A stretch of DNA of 64,000 bases from Embleya sp040629175 (GTDB lineage: Bacteria; Actinomycetota; Actinomycetes; Streptomycetales; Streptomycetaceae), in the NCBI RefSeq assembly GCF_040629175.1, contig NZ_JBEXUX010000042.1, positions 26,758 to 90,757 of the forward strand, given 5' to 3'. Position 1 is the stretch's first letter. Each line of letters begins with the position of its first letter. Under the pieces are notes generated by a model that saw only the letters and a list, made by a program, of their open reading frames with translations, ran no database searches and was not told the DNA's origin. A program made the position numbers and the translations under genes. This document shows, piece after piece, positions 11,762-21,240 of the stretch.

Positions 11762-14374
11762 GTGAGAGCAATCCGCAGATTCACCGTGCGTACGGTTCTG
11801 CCCGCTCCGCTGGAGCCACTGGGTGAACTGGCGATGAACCTCCGCTGGTCCTGGCACGCGGAGACCCGCGACCTGTTCGAGTCGATCGATCCGGACACCT
11901 GGGCCTCGGTCGGCCGAGACCCCGTCCGCCTGCTCGGCACCGTGCCGAACGACAAACTCGGCGCCCTCGCCGACGACCGCCGCTTCCTCGCCCGACTGCG
12001 GGTGGCGGCCGAAGACCTGCACGAATACCTGACCGGACCTCGTTGGTACCAAACCCTGTCGGAGCCCGGTACAAGTGCGGATGCGCCGCCGGCGGCGATC
12101 GCGTACTTCTCGCCGGAGTACGGCATCACCGCGGCACTTCCGCAGTACAGCGGCGGTTTGGGCATCCTCGCGGGAGACCACCTCAAGGCCGCCAGCGACC
12201 TGGGTGTGCCGATCGTGGGTGTCGGCCTGATGTACCGCCACGGGTACTTCCGGCAGTCCCTCTCCCGGGACGGTTGGCAGCAGGAGCGCTATCCCCTGCT
12301 GGACCCCAACGAGTTGCCACTGACCCTCCTTCGGGGTGCCGACGGTGCACCCGCACGGGTGGTCATCGGACTCCCGACGGGTGAGTTGCACGCGCGGATC
12401 TGGAAGGCCCAGGTCGGTCGGGTGCCACTGCTCCTGTTGGACTCGGACATCGAGGAGAACGAGCCCGCCGAACGCGAGGTGACCGACCGGCTGTACGGCG
12501 GCACGAGCGAACATCGCTTGCATCAGGAGATGCTGCTGGGCATCGGCGGGGTGCGGGCTTTGCGGGCTTTTTGCGAGATCACCGGTCATCCGGCACCCGA
12601 GGTCTTCCACACCAACGAGGGCCACGCCGGCTTCCTGGGCATCGAGCGGATCCGCGAGTTCACCCAGGCCGAGGGGTCGGACTTCGACGCGGCCCTGGAA
12701 GCCGTCCGGGCGGGCACGGTGTTCACCACGCACACGCCCGTTCCGGCCGGCATCGACCGGTTCGGACGCGACCAGATCCAGCGACATTTCGGCGGCGACC
12801 TCGCTTGTCCGGGGGTTCCGGTGGATCGGGTCCTTGCGCTGGGCGCGGAGACCTACCCGGACGGCGATCCGGGCGTGTTCAACATGGCCGTGATGGGGCT
12901 GCGGCTCGCCCAACGGGCCAATGGCGTGAGCAAGTTGCACGGACGGGTCAGCCGGGGCATGTTCGACGGCCTGTGGCCGGGCTTCGACACCACCGAGGTA
13001 CCGATTACCTCGATCACGAACGGCGTACACGCGCCCACGTGGGTGGATGCCGACGTGCTCGACCTGGCGGCCCGCGAAACCGGCGTCGAACTCACCGAGG
13101 ATCCCTCGGCCTGGGCGGCGATCGACCGGTTGTCGCCGGGCTCGCTCTGGGAGCTGCGCCGGGCGCTGCGCGCGAAGCTGGTCACCGAGGCCCGCCTGCG
13201 GCTGCACGCGTCCTGGAAGCAACGTGGCGCGGGCGACGCGGAATTGGGCTGGATCGAGCAGGTGCTCGATCCGGACGTGCTGACCATCGGGTTCGCCCGG
13301 CGGGTGCCGTCGTACAAACGACTCACCCTGATGTTGCGGGATCCGGCCAGACTGCGCGGGATGTTGCTGCACCCCGAGCGGCCGGTGCAGATCGTGATCG
13401 CGGGCAAGGCGCATCCGGCCGACGAGGGTGGCAAACGGCTGATCCAGGAGCTGGTGCGGTTCGCCGACCGCGAGGACGTGCGGCACCGGATCGTGTTCCT
13501 GCCGGACTACGACATCGCGATGGCCCAGCACCTGTACCCCGGGTGCGACGTGTGGCTGAACAACCCGCTGCGTCCGCTGGAGGCGTGCGGCACCTCCGGG
13601 ATGAAGGCCGCGCTGAACGGCTGCCTGAACCTGTCCATCCTGGACGGGTGGTGGGACGAGTGGTACGACGGCTCGAACGGGTGGGCGATCCCGACCGCCG
13701 ACGGGATCACCGACGTCGACCGTCGGGACGACCTGGAGGCGGCGGCGCTGTACGACCTGATCGAGAACTCGGTCGCGGCCCGGTTCTACGATCGGGGGCC
13801 CGAGGGCCTGCCGACCCGATGGCTGGAAATGGTCCGGCACACGCTGTCCACGCTCGGCCCGAAGGTGCTCGCGGACAGGATGGTCAAGGACTACGTCGAC
13901 GTGCTGTACGCGCCGGCGGCGTCCGCCGGCCGGGCGATCATCGGGTCGGCCGCGCGGGAGTTGGCCGAGTGGAAGGCACACGTGCGGCGGTCCTGGGCCG
14001 GCGTACGGGTCGATCACGTGGAGTCGGGCGGGATAGGGGACGCCCCCGAGGTCGGCAACACGCTGAACCTGCGGGTCTTCGTCTCGCTGGGCGAACTCGC
14101 GCCCGTCGACGTCGAGGTCCAGGTCGTGCACGGTCGGGTCGACGACTCGGACCGGATCGTGGAGGCGACGGTCGCGCCGCTGAAGGCGGGTCGGCGGGAC
14201 GAGCACGGCCGCTGGTTCTACGAGGGCTCCCTGGCCCTGGATCGCACCGGCCCGTTCGGCTACACCGTCCGGGTGATGCCGACCCACGCGCTGCTCGCGA
14301 GCCCGGCCGAACTCGGCCTGATCGCGGCACCGCCGGAGAGCGAGGGCTTCCCGGAGGGCATGCCGCTGCGCTGA
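11762..14374 (+). CDS. glgP: Alpha-1,4-glucan phosphorylase
   Basis: 870 residues, GT35, PLP-dependent. It releases glucose-1-phosphate from alpha-1,4-glucan and so is the degradative counterpart of the divergent glgE operon. Seen: YFSPEYGITAALPQYSGGLG and LAGDHLKAASDLG (donor site region), FHTNEGHAGFLGIERIREF, and the PLP-binding region near LEACGTSGMKAALNGCLNLS. This is the long type with an N-terminal DUF3417-like segment (LEPLGELAMNLRWSWH). GTG at 11762 follows AGGG and matches the usual start MRAIRRFTVR. A strong hairpin lies 14 bases after the stop. Confidence 0.95.
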   Translation: MRAIRRFTVRTVLPAPLEPLGELAMNLRWSWHAETRDLFESIDPDTWASVGRDPVRLLGTVPNDKLGALADDRRFLARLRVAAEDLHEYLTGPRWYQTLSEPGTSADAPPAAIAYFSPEYGITAALPQYSGGLGILAGDHLKAASDLGVPIVGVGLMYRHGYFRQSLSRDGWQQERYPLLDPNELPLTLLRGADGAPARVVIGLPTGELHARIWKAQVGRVPLLLLDSDIEENEPAEREVTDRLYGGTSEHRLHQEMLLGIGGVRALRAFCEITGHPAPEVFHTNEGHAGFLGIERIREFTQAEGSDFDAALEAVRAGTVFTTHTPVPAGIDRFGRDQIQRHFGGDLACPGVPVDRVLALGAETYPDGDPGVFNMAVMGLRLAQRANGVSKLHGRVSRGMFDGLWPGFDTTEVPITSITNGVHAPTWVDADVLDLAARETGVELTEDPSAWAAIDRLSPGSLWELRRALRAKLVTEARLRLHASWKQRGAGDAELGWIEQVLDPDVLTIGFARRVPSYKRLTLMLRDPARLRGMLLHPERPVQIVIAGKAHPADEGGKRLIQELVRFADREDVRHRIVFLPDYDIAMAQHLYPGCDVWLNNPLRPLEACGTSGMKAALNGCLNLSILDGWWDEWYDGSNGWAIPTADGITDVDRRDDLEAAALYDLIENSVAARFYDRGPEGLPTRWLEMVRHTLSTLGPKVLADRMVKDYVDVLYAPAASAGRAIIGSAARELAEWKAHVRRSWAGVRVDHVESGGIGDAPEVGNTLNLRVFVSLGELAPVDVEVQVVHGRVDDSDRIVEATVAPLKAGRRDEHGRWFYEGSLALDRTGPFGYTVRVMPTHALLASPAELGLIAAPPESEGFPEGMPLR

Positions 14375-14388
14375 CGCGGTGACCACGC

Positions 14389-14428
14389 CCTCGGGCCCCG
14401 CCGTCCTTCGGGACGACGGGGCCCGAGG
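14389..14428 (+). terminator. Hairpin terminator after glgP
   Basis: An 18-base stem with one mismatch closes a TTCG tetraloop (CCTCGGGCCCCGCCGTCC / GGACGACGGGGCCCGAGG). There is no T-run, as is common in actinobacteria. It lies 14 bases after the glgP stop. Confidence 0.75.
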
Positions 14429-14649
14429 CGCGTCACAGGGCCGTGGGCGCGGTGAGGCGGGGGCCGGGGCATCCGCGCGCCGAGTCCGCTCGTCGGGATC
14501 CGGCTCGCGGACGGTCGACTCGTGGACGGTCGATTCGCGGGTACGGTTTCGCACCGGGGAGGGTGATCCAGCTCATACCGCCGGCTCGTAACGGCGGGGG
14601 TGGGAAATATCGTCATCTCCTCTGGTAAAGCGGCGACTTAGGGAGATCG

Positions 14650-15942
14650 ATGCCCAGCACGGCAGCAGGGGCGACATCCGGTTCGGGTGCACGGAGACCT
14701 CGCTCGCGACGACGGATACGCAGGGCCCTGCCGGCGCTCGCGGTGTGTGTCGCGCTTCTGGGCGCGGGGGCGTGCGGCGGCGGGGACGCGAAGAAGGACA
14801 AGAAGGACGACAAGGTCGAGTCGGTCGCCCAGACCAAGGCGCCCACCGGTGACGGCGCGCCGAAGACCTCTCAGGCCGTGGTGACCATCGTCCCCAAGGA
14901 CGGCGCGACCGCGGTGGCCACCGACGGCGTGCTGAAGGTGAGTGCCAGTGCCGGGAAGCTGACCGCCGTCACCGTGACCGGCTCCGAGGGCGGCAAGCCG
15001 GTCGAGGGCGTCATCTCGCCGGACGGGAGCAGTTGGGCGCCTTCGGCGGCGCTGCAGACCGGCACCAAGTACGCGGTGTCCGCGACCGCGACCGACGCCG
15101 CCGGGCTGGTCTCCGCGCTGCAGTCCTCGTTCACCACGTTGACCCCGGAGAACACCAACTACGGCGTGTTCAACATCGACGCGAACGAGACGTACGGCGT
15201 CGGCATGATCGTCTCGCTGGAGTTCACCAAGCCGGTCAAGGACAAGGCGGTGGTGAACCGGTCCGTCACCGTCACCGCGGAGCCCGCGGTCGAGGTCAAG
15301 GGGCACTGGTTCGGCAACCAGCGGCTGGACTTCCGCCCGGAGCAGTACTGGAAGCCCGGCACGAAGGTGACCCTGCACCTGGACCTGGACGGCAAGCAGA
15401 CCTCGCCGGGCGTCTACGGCAAGCAGAAGAAGGAGGTCTCCTTCACCGTCGGCCGGGCGCAGACCAGCGTCGCCGACAACAGCGCGCACACGCTGACCGT
15501 CACCCGGGACGGCGCGCTGCTCAAGAAGCTGCCGGCCAGCCTGGGCGACCCGGAGAACACCACGTACAACGGCAAGATGACCATCATGTCCAAGGAAGCC
15601 ACCGTGCACATGGACTCCCAGACGGTGGGCCTGGGCAAGGGCGTGTACGACATCAAGGACGTGCCGCACGGCATGCGGCTGAGCGTCAGCGGCACCTACG
15701 TGCACGGCAACTACTGGCGTGACCCGCCACCGTTCGGCAAGGAGAACACCAGCCACGGCTGCGTGAGCCTGCAGGACGTCAAGGGCGGCGGCGACCCGAA
15801 CATGGCCGCCGCGTGGTTCTACAAGGAATCCCTGATCGGCGACGTGGTCGAGGTGGTCAACTCGCCCGACAAGGTGATCGCCGCCGACAACGGCTGGAGC
15901 GGTTGGTCGATGGACTGGGCGGGCTGGACGGCGGCGAGCTGA
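14650..15942 (+). CDS. L,D-transpeptidase lipoprotein (Ig-like domains plus YkuD)
   Basis: 430 residues. It forms 3-3 peptidoglycan cross-links outside the membrane. A basic N-terminus, hydrophobic stretch and lipobox (LGAGAC, Cys42) mark a lipoprotein signal. A charged linker (KKDKKDDK) is followed by two Ig-like beta domains, then the YkuD domain with FVHGNYW-like YVHGNYWRD and the catalytic motif SHGCVSL (Cys371). Order lipobox - Ig - Ig - YkuD matches actinobacterial Ldt proteins of the LdtMt2 type. ATG follows GGGAG at good spacing. A paralogue of the same architecture starts at 28477. Confidence 0.93.
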   Translation: MPSTAAGATSGSGARRPRSRRRIRRALPALAVCVALLGAGACGGGDAKKDKKDDKVESVAQTKAPTGDGAPKTSQAVVTIVPKDGATAVATDGVLKVSASAGKLTAVTVTGSEGGKPVEGVISPDGSSWAPSAALQTGTKYAVSATATDAAGLVSALQSSFTTLTPENTNYGVFNIDANETYGVGMIVSLEFTKPVKDKAVVNRSVTVTAEPAVEVKGHWFGNQRLDFRPEQYWKPGTKVTLHLDLDGKQTSPGVYGKQKKEVSFTVGRAQTSVADNSAHTLTVTRDGALLKKLPASLGDPENTTYNGKMTIMSKEATVHMDSQTVGLGKGVYDIKDVPHGMRLSVSGTYVHGNYWRDPPPFGKENTSHGCVSLQDVKGGGDPNMAAAWFYKESLIGDVVEVVNSPDKVIAADNGWSGWSMDWAGWTAAS

Positions 15943-15985
15943 TCGGCTCGATCGTTCCTTCGCCCCGCATCGCGGGACGTGTACG

Positions 15986-16029
15986 CCCGAAGGGGGCGGT
16001 GCCGGGTCACCGGCGCCGCCCCCTTCGGG
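15986..16029. terminator. Bidirectional hairpin between convergent genes
   Basis: A 20-base stem with one G-T wobble closes the loop GTCA (CCCGAAGGGGGCGGTGCCGG / CCGGCGCCGCCCCCTTCGGG). It lies between the convergent L,D-transpeptidase and MMPL genes and can serve both. Confidence 0.75.
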
Positions 16030-16066
16030 TCGGGTGTCGCGTTGCGGGGGCGAGCCCGCGGCTCGG

Positions 16067-18418
16067 TCAGCCGTGCGGCTGGTCCGGGCGGTAGTGCTGC
16101 GGGTACGGCTGCCCGGGGTAGGGCTGCTGTCCCGGGTACGGCTGCTGCCCGGGGTAGGGCTGCTGCGCCTGGTAGTTCTGCTGTCCCTGGTACGGCGTGG
16201 GCCCGTAGCCGCCGGCCATCTGCGGCTCGGTCACCAGCGTGCGGTCCTGGTGGTCGTACGCCTCGGGCGTGCCCGTCCCGCCGCCGTGCCCTTTGGTCTT
16301 GCCGCCTCGGCGCGGCCACCACAGGCCCCGGCCCAGGATCGCGGCGATCGAGGGCACCAGGACGACGGAGAGCAACATCGAGGAGAGCAGGATGCCCACC
16401 GCGGTGGCGAAGCCGATCTCGGCGGTCGCGGGGCTGGCCGCCAGGCTGGCGAACGAGCCGGCCAGGACGAGTCCGGCCGTGGCGATCGCGGGCGCGGTGT
16501 GCTCGACCGCCTTGGCCACCGCCTTGCGGGCCGGGATGGGCTTGTCCATCTCCTCACGGAGCCGGTCGCTCATCAGGATGTTGTAGTCGGTGCCCAGCGC
16601 GACCACGAACAGGAACAACACCAGCGGCAGGGTGAAGGAGACACCGGGCCGGCCGATCATGTGCTGGAAGACCAGCGTGCCGGCGCCCAGGGTGGCCACG
16701 AAGCCCAATCCGACCGCGAGCATCAGCACGAGCGGCGCCAGCAGCGAGCGCAGCAACAGGAACAGGATCAGCGCGATCAGGATCGCAGCCACCGGGAAGA
16801 CCAGCTTGAGGTCCTTGTTCACCGAGGCCGACACGTCGGCGAAGATCGCCGCCGTTCCGGTGATGTGCGCCTCGGCGCCGGTCGGGGTGTTCTTCGCGAT
16901 GGTGCCCCGGACCGGGCCGGTGATCAGGTCACGCGCCTTCTGCGAGTCGGCCTTCGCGGCCAGGAACACATCGATCCGAGCGGCCGAACCGTCCGGGTTG
17001 AGGATCGGCTTGGCGACCTGGCCGACACCCTCGACCTTGCCCAGCGCACCGGTCAGCCCGGTCAGCGAGCGGGCGTCGAGCTTGCCGCCGGCCTTGGTCT
17101 GCACGTAGACGGTGTGCGGGTCGGACACGCCCGCCGGGAGCGAGCGGGAGATCTCGTCGGCGGTCCTGGTCGCGTTGGTGGTGGGCTGCCCCTCCTGGTC
17201 GTAGCTCATCTTGACGCCGACCACACCGGCGCCGAGCGCGCCCAGCAGGACCAGGCTGCCGACCAGGCAGCGCACCGGACGGGCGCTGACCTGCTCACCC
17301 AGTCGGGCGGCGAAGCCCGCCGGGCGCTCCTTCTTCCAGGCCCGGGCCGGCCAGAACATCCCACGACCGGTGACCGCGAGCAGCGCGGGCATCAGGGTCA
17401 GGCTGCCGAGCAGGGCCACCAGCACCGAGACCGCGATGGCCGGGCCGAGCACCTTGAACTGACCGAAGCTGGCGATGCCCAGGGTGGCGAACGCCGCCAC
17501 GATGGTCAGCGCCGCGCAGGTGATCGCGTTGCCCACCTTGCCGGCGGTGATCCTGGCGGCCTCGCGCTTGTCCTGATCGGGGTTGGCGCGCAGTTGCTCG
17601 CGGAAGCGGAACATCAGGAACAGGAAGTAGTCGATGCCGATACCCAGGAGCACCACGGTGATCAGCGACGGCACGGACGGGTCCAGCTTGATGTCCAACA
17701 GCTTCGCGCTGCCGGCCACCGCGCCGGTGGCCACACCGCCGATCATCGTCACCGCGAGCAGCGGCAACAGAGCGGCCAGGACACTGCGGAAGACCACCAC
17801 GTTCAGCAGGATGATCAGACCCATCGTCAACATGCCGACGAGGGCCTCGGTGTCCTCCGTCTCGTCCATGTTGTCGATCGTGGTCGCGAGACCACCGGTG
17901 AATCCGATCCGGAATCCGGCGGCCTCGTAATCGGTCTTCGCCAGATCACGGGCATCCCGATAGACGTCCTGGAGACCGACGTCGTTCATATTGCCGCTCA
18001 AGGACATCGAGACGAGCTGGAACGTCCCGTCCGGAGCCACCACCCCGGGGGTGTAGCGCGGGGTCTGCGAGAAGTCCTTGGCGAACTGCTCCGGCTCCGC
18101 CTCGATCTTCTTCCCGGCCAGCGCCGCCGCGGTGTCGGCGACCTTCTTCTGGTCCGCCGGGCCGATCTTGGCGCCGTCCGCACGGGCCACCAGCACGGTC
18201 ACCATATTCGGGTCCGGCTTTTCGTCGAACTTCTTCTCGGCGATCTGGAGAGCCGCTGCCGAGTCGTATTTCTTCGGCAGGAAGTCGCCGGTCGAAGAAT
18301 CGGTGACGCTGTTCATCAATGGTTGCCCGACGGCGGTCAGAGCGAGACCGAATACCGCCCAGACGATAATGGTCATCCATCGATGACGAGTGGCGAACGC
18401 GGTTGTTCTACGGATCAT
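16067..18418 (-). CDS. MMPL/RND-family transporter
   Basis: 783 residues with the 12-segment MMPL plan: TM1 (MTIIVWAVFGLALTAVG), large extracytoplasmic loop, TM2-6, a second loop (VSDPHTVYVQTKAG), TM8-12. Members export lipids or hydrophobic compounds using proton motive force; the substrate is not deducible. The ATG at 18418 was chosen for its GGAGAAGGAAA site; an ATG at 18487 is possible but weaker. The C-terminus is a cytoplasmic tail with PYPGQQ repeats (about the last 60 residues). It is divergent from a two-component system that may control it, a frequent arrangement in Streptomyces. Confidence 0.93.
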   Translation of the reverse strand: MIRRTTAFATRHRWMTIIVWAVFGLALTAVGQPLMNSVTDSSTGDFLPKKYDSAAALQIAEKKFDEKPDPNMVTVLVARADGAKIGPADQKKVADTAAALAGKKIEAEPEQFAKDFSQTPRYTPGVVAPDGTFQLVSMSLSGNMNDVGLQDVYRDARDLAKTDYEAAGFRIGFTGGLATTIDNMDETEDTEALVGMLTMGLIILLNVVVFRSVLAALLPLLAVTMIGGVATGAVAGSAKLLDIKLDPSVPSLITVVLLGIGIDYFLFLMFRFREQLRANPDQDKREAARITAGKVGNAITCAALTIVAAFATLGIASFGQFKVLGPAIAVSVLVALLGSLTLMPALLAVTGRGMFWPARAWKKERPAGFAARLGEQVSARPVRCLVGSLVLLGALGAGVVGVKMSYDQEGQPTTNATRTADEISRSLPAGVSDPHTVYVQTKAGGKLDARSLTGLTGALGKVEGVGQVAKPILNPDGSAARIDVFLAAKADSQKARDLITGPVRGTIAKNTPTGAEAHITGTAAIFADVSASVNKDLKLVFPVAAILIALILFLLLRSLLAPLVLMLAVGLGFVATLGAGTLVFQHMIGRPGVSFTLPLVLFLFVVALGTDYNILMSDRLREEMDKPIPARKAVAKAVEHTAPAIATAGLVLAGSFASLAASPATAEIGFATAVGILLSSMLLSVVLVPSIAAILGRGLWWPRRGGKTKGHGGGTGTPEAYDHQDRTLVTEPQMAGGYGPTPYQGQQNYQAQQPYPGQQPYPGQQPYPGQPYPQHYRPDQPHG
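16100..16175 (-). repeat. 18-base repeats coding QQPYPG in the MMPL tail
   Basis: GGGTAGGGCTGCTGCCCG-like units are repeated about three to four times and encode QQPYPGQQPYPG. They are in frame, so copy number changes would leave the transporter domain intact. Confidence 0.7.
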
Positions 18419-18674
18419 TTTCCTTCTCCGCCGGCGGGTCGAAACGCGGGAGCTCGATACGGGAACTCCGGATTGACTCAAGGTCATCACGCGCACCCCC
18501 CTGCGGACATCGACCGCGGGAACGGCTGTGGACCGGGACCTCGGTCCGGGAGTACCGCGCAACCAGGACTGGGGTCCGGGGCCGGGGATCGTCTTCGATG
18601 AGGTTCAGGAAAGGGGGCGCAGAGGATGGAATGGGTCGATACGAACCATGCGGAACCACGAAGGAGGTCTGCGG

Positions 18675-19889
18675 ATGGGCGTCGACCATCGCGGTGCGGC
18701 GGACGGGCGCCGGGTCTTCCCGCGGCGGCGCGACGACCTGCTGATCGCGCTCGGCTGCGCCGCGGCCGACGTCGCCTCGTTCCTGGCGGCCGATCACGAC
18801 CGCGGGCCGCGGGCGATCGTGCTCGCGCTGCTGCTGCTCGTGGCGGGCGGCGCGGCGACGATCGGGCGCCGCCGGTATCCGGTGCAGGTGCTGCTCGCGG
18901 TGGCCGCGTCGTACCTGGCGCTGGTCGTCACGGTCCCGCCGACCACGTACAACTTCGGCCTGTCGATCACGGTCGGGCTGTACTCGGTGGCCCGCTACCG
19001 ACCCCCGCGGGTGGTCGCCGTCGCCGGTGCGGCGACGTGGGCGAGTCAGGTGGCGGGCAGCGTTCGGATCGGCTGGTCGCTGCCGACGGCGATGCTCACC
19101 TATCTGCTCGCGATCTGTGTCGCGAGCGCGGCCGGTATCGGCGTGCGCCGGTGGCGGGACCAGGTGGAGCAGAACCGACAACTGTTGGCGGACCGGGCGG
19201 TGACCGAGGAGCGCCGGCGGATCGCCCGCGAACTGCACGACATCGTGGCGCACCACATCACCACGATGTATCTGCTCTCCGGCGGCGCGCGGGCCACCCT
19301 GGCCCACGATCCGCAGACCGCCCGGGGTGCGCTGGTCACGCTGGAGTCGTCCGGCCGCACGGCGCTGCACGAGATGCGCCAGTTGTTGTGCGTGCTGCGC
19401 GGCACGGACGTCGCCGAGGAGGCGCCCGCGGAGCCGCAGCCCGGCATCGAACAGATCGACCGGTTGATCACCGAGTCGCGCGCGGCCGGTCTGCCCGTCG
19501 AGTACGAGGAACTCGGCGAGCCGCGGGCGCTGCCGCCGGCCACCGCGCTCACGTTGTACCGGATCGTGCAGGAGGCGCTGACCAACGCGCGCAAACACGC
19601 GGGCGACGCGCGCGCCTTCGTGCGGCTGGAGTACGGATCGGACCGGGTCGTGGTGGAGATCTGCGACGACGGCGACGGCGGTGCGCCGACGATGCCCGGC
19701 GGCGGGTACGGTCTCCTGGGTATGCGCGAGCGCGTCGCCGTACATGGCGGCACGCTGGAGGCGGGCAGGCGACCCGGCGGCGGGTACCGCGTGGTCGCGC
19801 TCGTGCCGCTGCTGCCGATGGAACCAGGAGAGGACCGGAACCCAGATGAGCGTGGACGCATCCCCGATCACCGTGCTGCTCGCGGATGA
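18675..19889 (+). CDS. Two-component sensor histidine kinase, NarL/LiaS (HisKA_3) type
   Basis: 404 residues. The N-terminal part has about five hydrophobic segments (from LLIALGCAAADVASFLAA to MLTYLLAICVASAAGIG). The dimerisation/phosphoacceptor box is RRIARELHDIVAHHIT with His188; the ATPase domain has ALTNARKHAG (N box), EICDDGDGG (G1) and GGGYGLLGMRERV (G2). The start has AAGGAGG seven bases before ATG, which outweighs upstream in-frame starts. It phosphorylates the response regulator whose start lies inside its last 44 bases. No extracellular sensor domain is evident, so the signal is probably membrane-based. Confidence 0.94.
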   Translation: MGVDHRGAADGRRVFPRRRDDLLIALGCAAADVASFLAADHDRGPRAIVLALLLLVAGGAATIGRRRYPVQVLLAVAASYLALVVTVPPTTYNFGLSITVGLYSVARYRPPRVVAVAGAATWASQVAGSVRIGWSLPTAMLTYLLAICVASAAGIGVRRWRDQVEQNRQLLADRAVTEERRRIARELHDIVAHHITTMYLLSGGARATLAHDPQTARGALVTLESSGRTALHEMRQLLCVLRGTDVAEEAPAEPQPGIEQIDRLITESRAAGLPVEYEELGEPRALPPATALTLYRIVQEALTNARKHAGDARAFVRLEYGSDRVVVEICDDGDGGAPTMPGGGYGLLGMRERVAVHGGTLEAGRRPGGGYRVVALVPLLPMEPGEDRNPDERGRIPDHRAARG

Positions 19890-20526
19890 TCAACCGCTCG
19901 TACGTCGGGGGCTGGCCCTGATCCTGCGCTCCGACCCCGGCATCGAGGTGATCGGCGAGGTGGGCGACGGCGCCCAGGCGATCGAGGAGGCGCACCGGCT
20001 GCGCCCGAACGTGATCCTGATGGACATCCGGATGCCGGTGCTGGACGGCGTCAAGGCCACCGCGCGGCTGACCGAGGAACTGCCCGAGTGCCGGGTGCTC
20101 GCGCTGAGCACGTTCGACATGGACGAGTACGTGATCGGCGCGCTGCGTGCGGGCGCGATCGGCTTCCTGCCCAAGGACGTCTCGCCCGAGGACCTGATCG
20201 CGGCGGTCTACACCGTGCACCTGGGCGAGGCCGCGGTCGCGCCGAGGTTGTTGACCCGGCTGATCGAGTCCTTCGTCAAGGCCCCTTCGGCCCCGCAACC
20301 CTCGACGACCGCGTTGCGCGACCTGACCCCGCGCGAGGTGGAGGTGCTGCGGTCGATCGCGGCGGGCCTGGACAACGCCGAGATCGCCCAGGCGATGAGC
20401 ATCGGCGTGCAGACCGTCAAGAACCACGCCACCGGCCTCTTCGCCAAACTCGGCGTCCGCGACCGGGCCCAGGCGGTCGTCTTCGCCTACGAATCGGGCC
20501 TGGTCCAGGCAGGCCGCACGCCGTAG
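19846..20526 (+). CDS. NarL/FixJ-family response regulator
   Basis: 226 residues. The receiver domain (about 8-125) has the acidic pair LLADDQ, phosphoacceptor Asp60 in ILMDIRMPVLDG, and the conserved Lys in FLPKDVSP. The LuxR-type HTH follows (LTPREVEVLRSIAAGLDN, then SIGVQTVKNHATGLFAKLGV). It overlaps the kinase gene by 44 bases, showing that the two form one unit. Likely targets include the divergent MMPL gene, but this is inference from position only. Confidence 0.94.
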   Translation: MSVDASPITVLLADDQPLVRRGLALILRSDPGIEVIGEVGDGAQAIEEAHRLRPNVILMDIRMPVLDGVKATARLTEELPECRVLALSTFDMDEYVIGALRAGAIGFLPKDVSPEDLIAAVYTVHLGEAAVAPRLLTRLIESFVKAPSAPQPSTTALRDLTPREVEVLRSIAAGLDNAEIAQAMSIGVQTVKNHATGLFAKLGVRDRAQAVVFAYESGLVQAGRTP

Positions 20527-20772
20527 CCCGGCCCATCGCCGGCCCGCCGACGACTCCCGGTCGCCCGCGTGCGCTTCGTCGGCGGAACCGGGTCGATCCC
20601 TACCGCGAGCCGTACCCGAACCGACGGGTCTCGGTGGGCCTTGCGGTTTCGGATGGGCCGAACAGGTGACGCAAGTGCATCAACTCGTGAGTGTGGCACC
20701 CACGGTCGGGTCCGACGGGTTGGGATGGAGTTCGCGGGGGTCCGCCACGACCCGATGAAGGTGTGCAGTGCC

Positions 20773-21189
20773 ATGACCGACTCCGCCGGCTCGGCCGGCA
20801 ATCCGTACGCTCCGCGCCTGGTCGCAGCCGGGCAGACCTTCGACGTGATCGAGATCGATGCGCGGTTGGGGCGGGAGGTGGTGAAGCACCTGCGGGCCGC
20901 GGGAGTTCGGGTCGGGCCGGTGATCCACGACCGGCGCTGCGCCAAGATGGGCTTCCTGGTCCCGGTCACCTCGCCTGCCCGCACGCGTCTGCGCGACCAC
21001 CGCGGCCCCAGTCGGCACGGCCTGGGGGCGTGGGTCACCTTCCCGCCGCCGCGCGGTGAGACCGGGTCCCTGGTCTGGTTCGTCCCGCCCACCGAAAACG
21101 CGATTCCCACCCCGCTCGCCCCGCTCGACACCGCCATCATCCGCGCGGCGGCCACCCTGATCGAGCACGGCCGCGCCCCGAAGGAGTGA
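20773..21189 (+). CDS. Small hypothetical protein resembling the non-catalytic part of actinobacterial primase/polymerase-like proteins
   Basis: 138 residues. Seen: YAPRLVAAGQTFDVIEIDARLGREVVKHL, a run of conserved VGPVIHDRRCAKMGFLVP, and GSLVWFVPPTENAIPTPLAPL. The pattern (FDV..., GR..., VGPV..., GFLVP, W.VPPT) is, from memory, seen in Streptomyces proteins annotated as bifunctional DNA primase/polymerase-like, but none of the acidic catalytic residues of a real polymerase can be recognised. Function unknown. ATG at 20773 is preceded at a distance by AAGG; an ATG at 20755 is an alternative. Confidence 0.7.
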   Translation: MTDSAGSAGNPYAPRLVAAGQTFDVIEIDARLGREVVKHLRAAGVRVGPVIHDRRCAKMGFLVPVTSPARTRLRDHRGPSRHGLGAWVTFPPPRGETGSLVWFVPPTENAIPTPLAPLDTAIIRAAATLIEHGRAPKE

Positions 21190-21240
21190 ATCGGGCTCGG
21201 CGCGGATATCTCTCGTCAAGGGTGGGAGCGCGCCCATACG

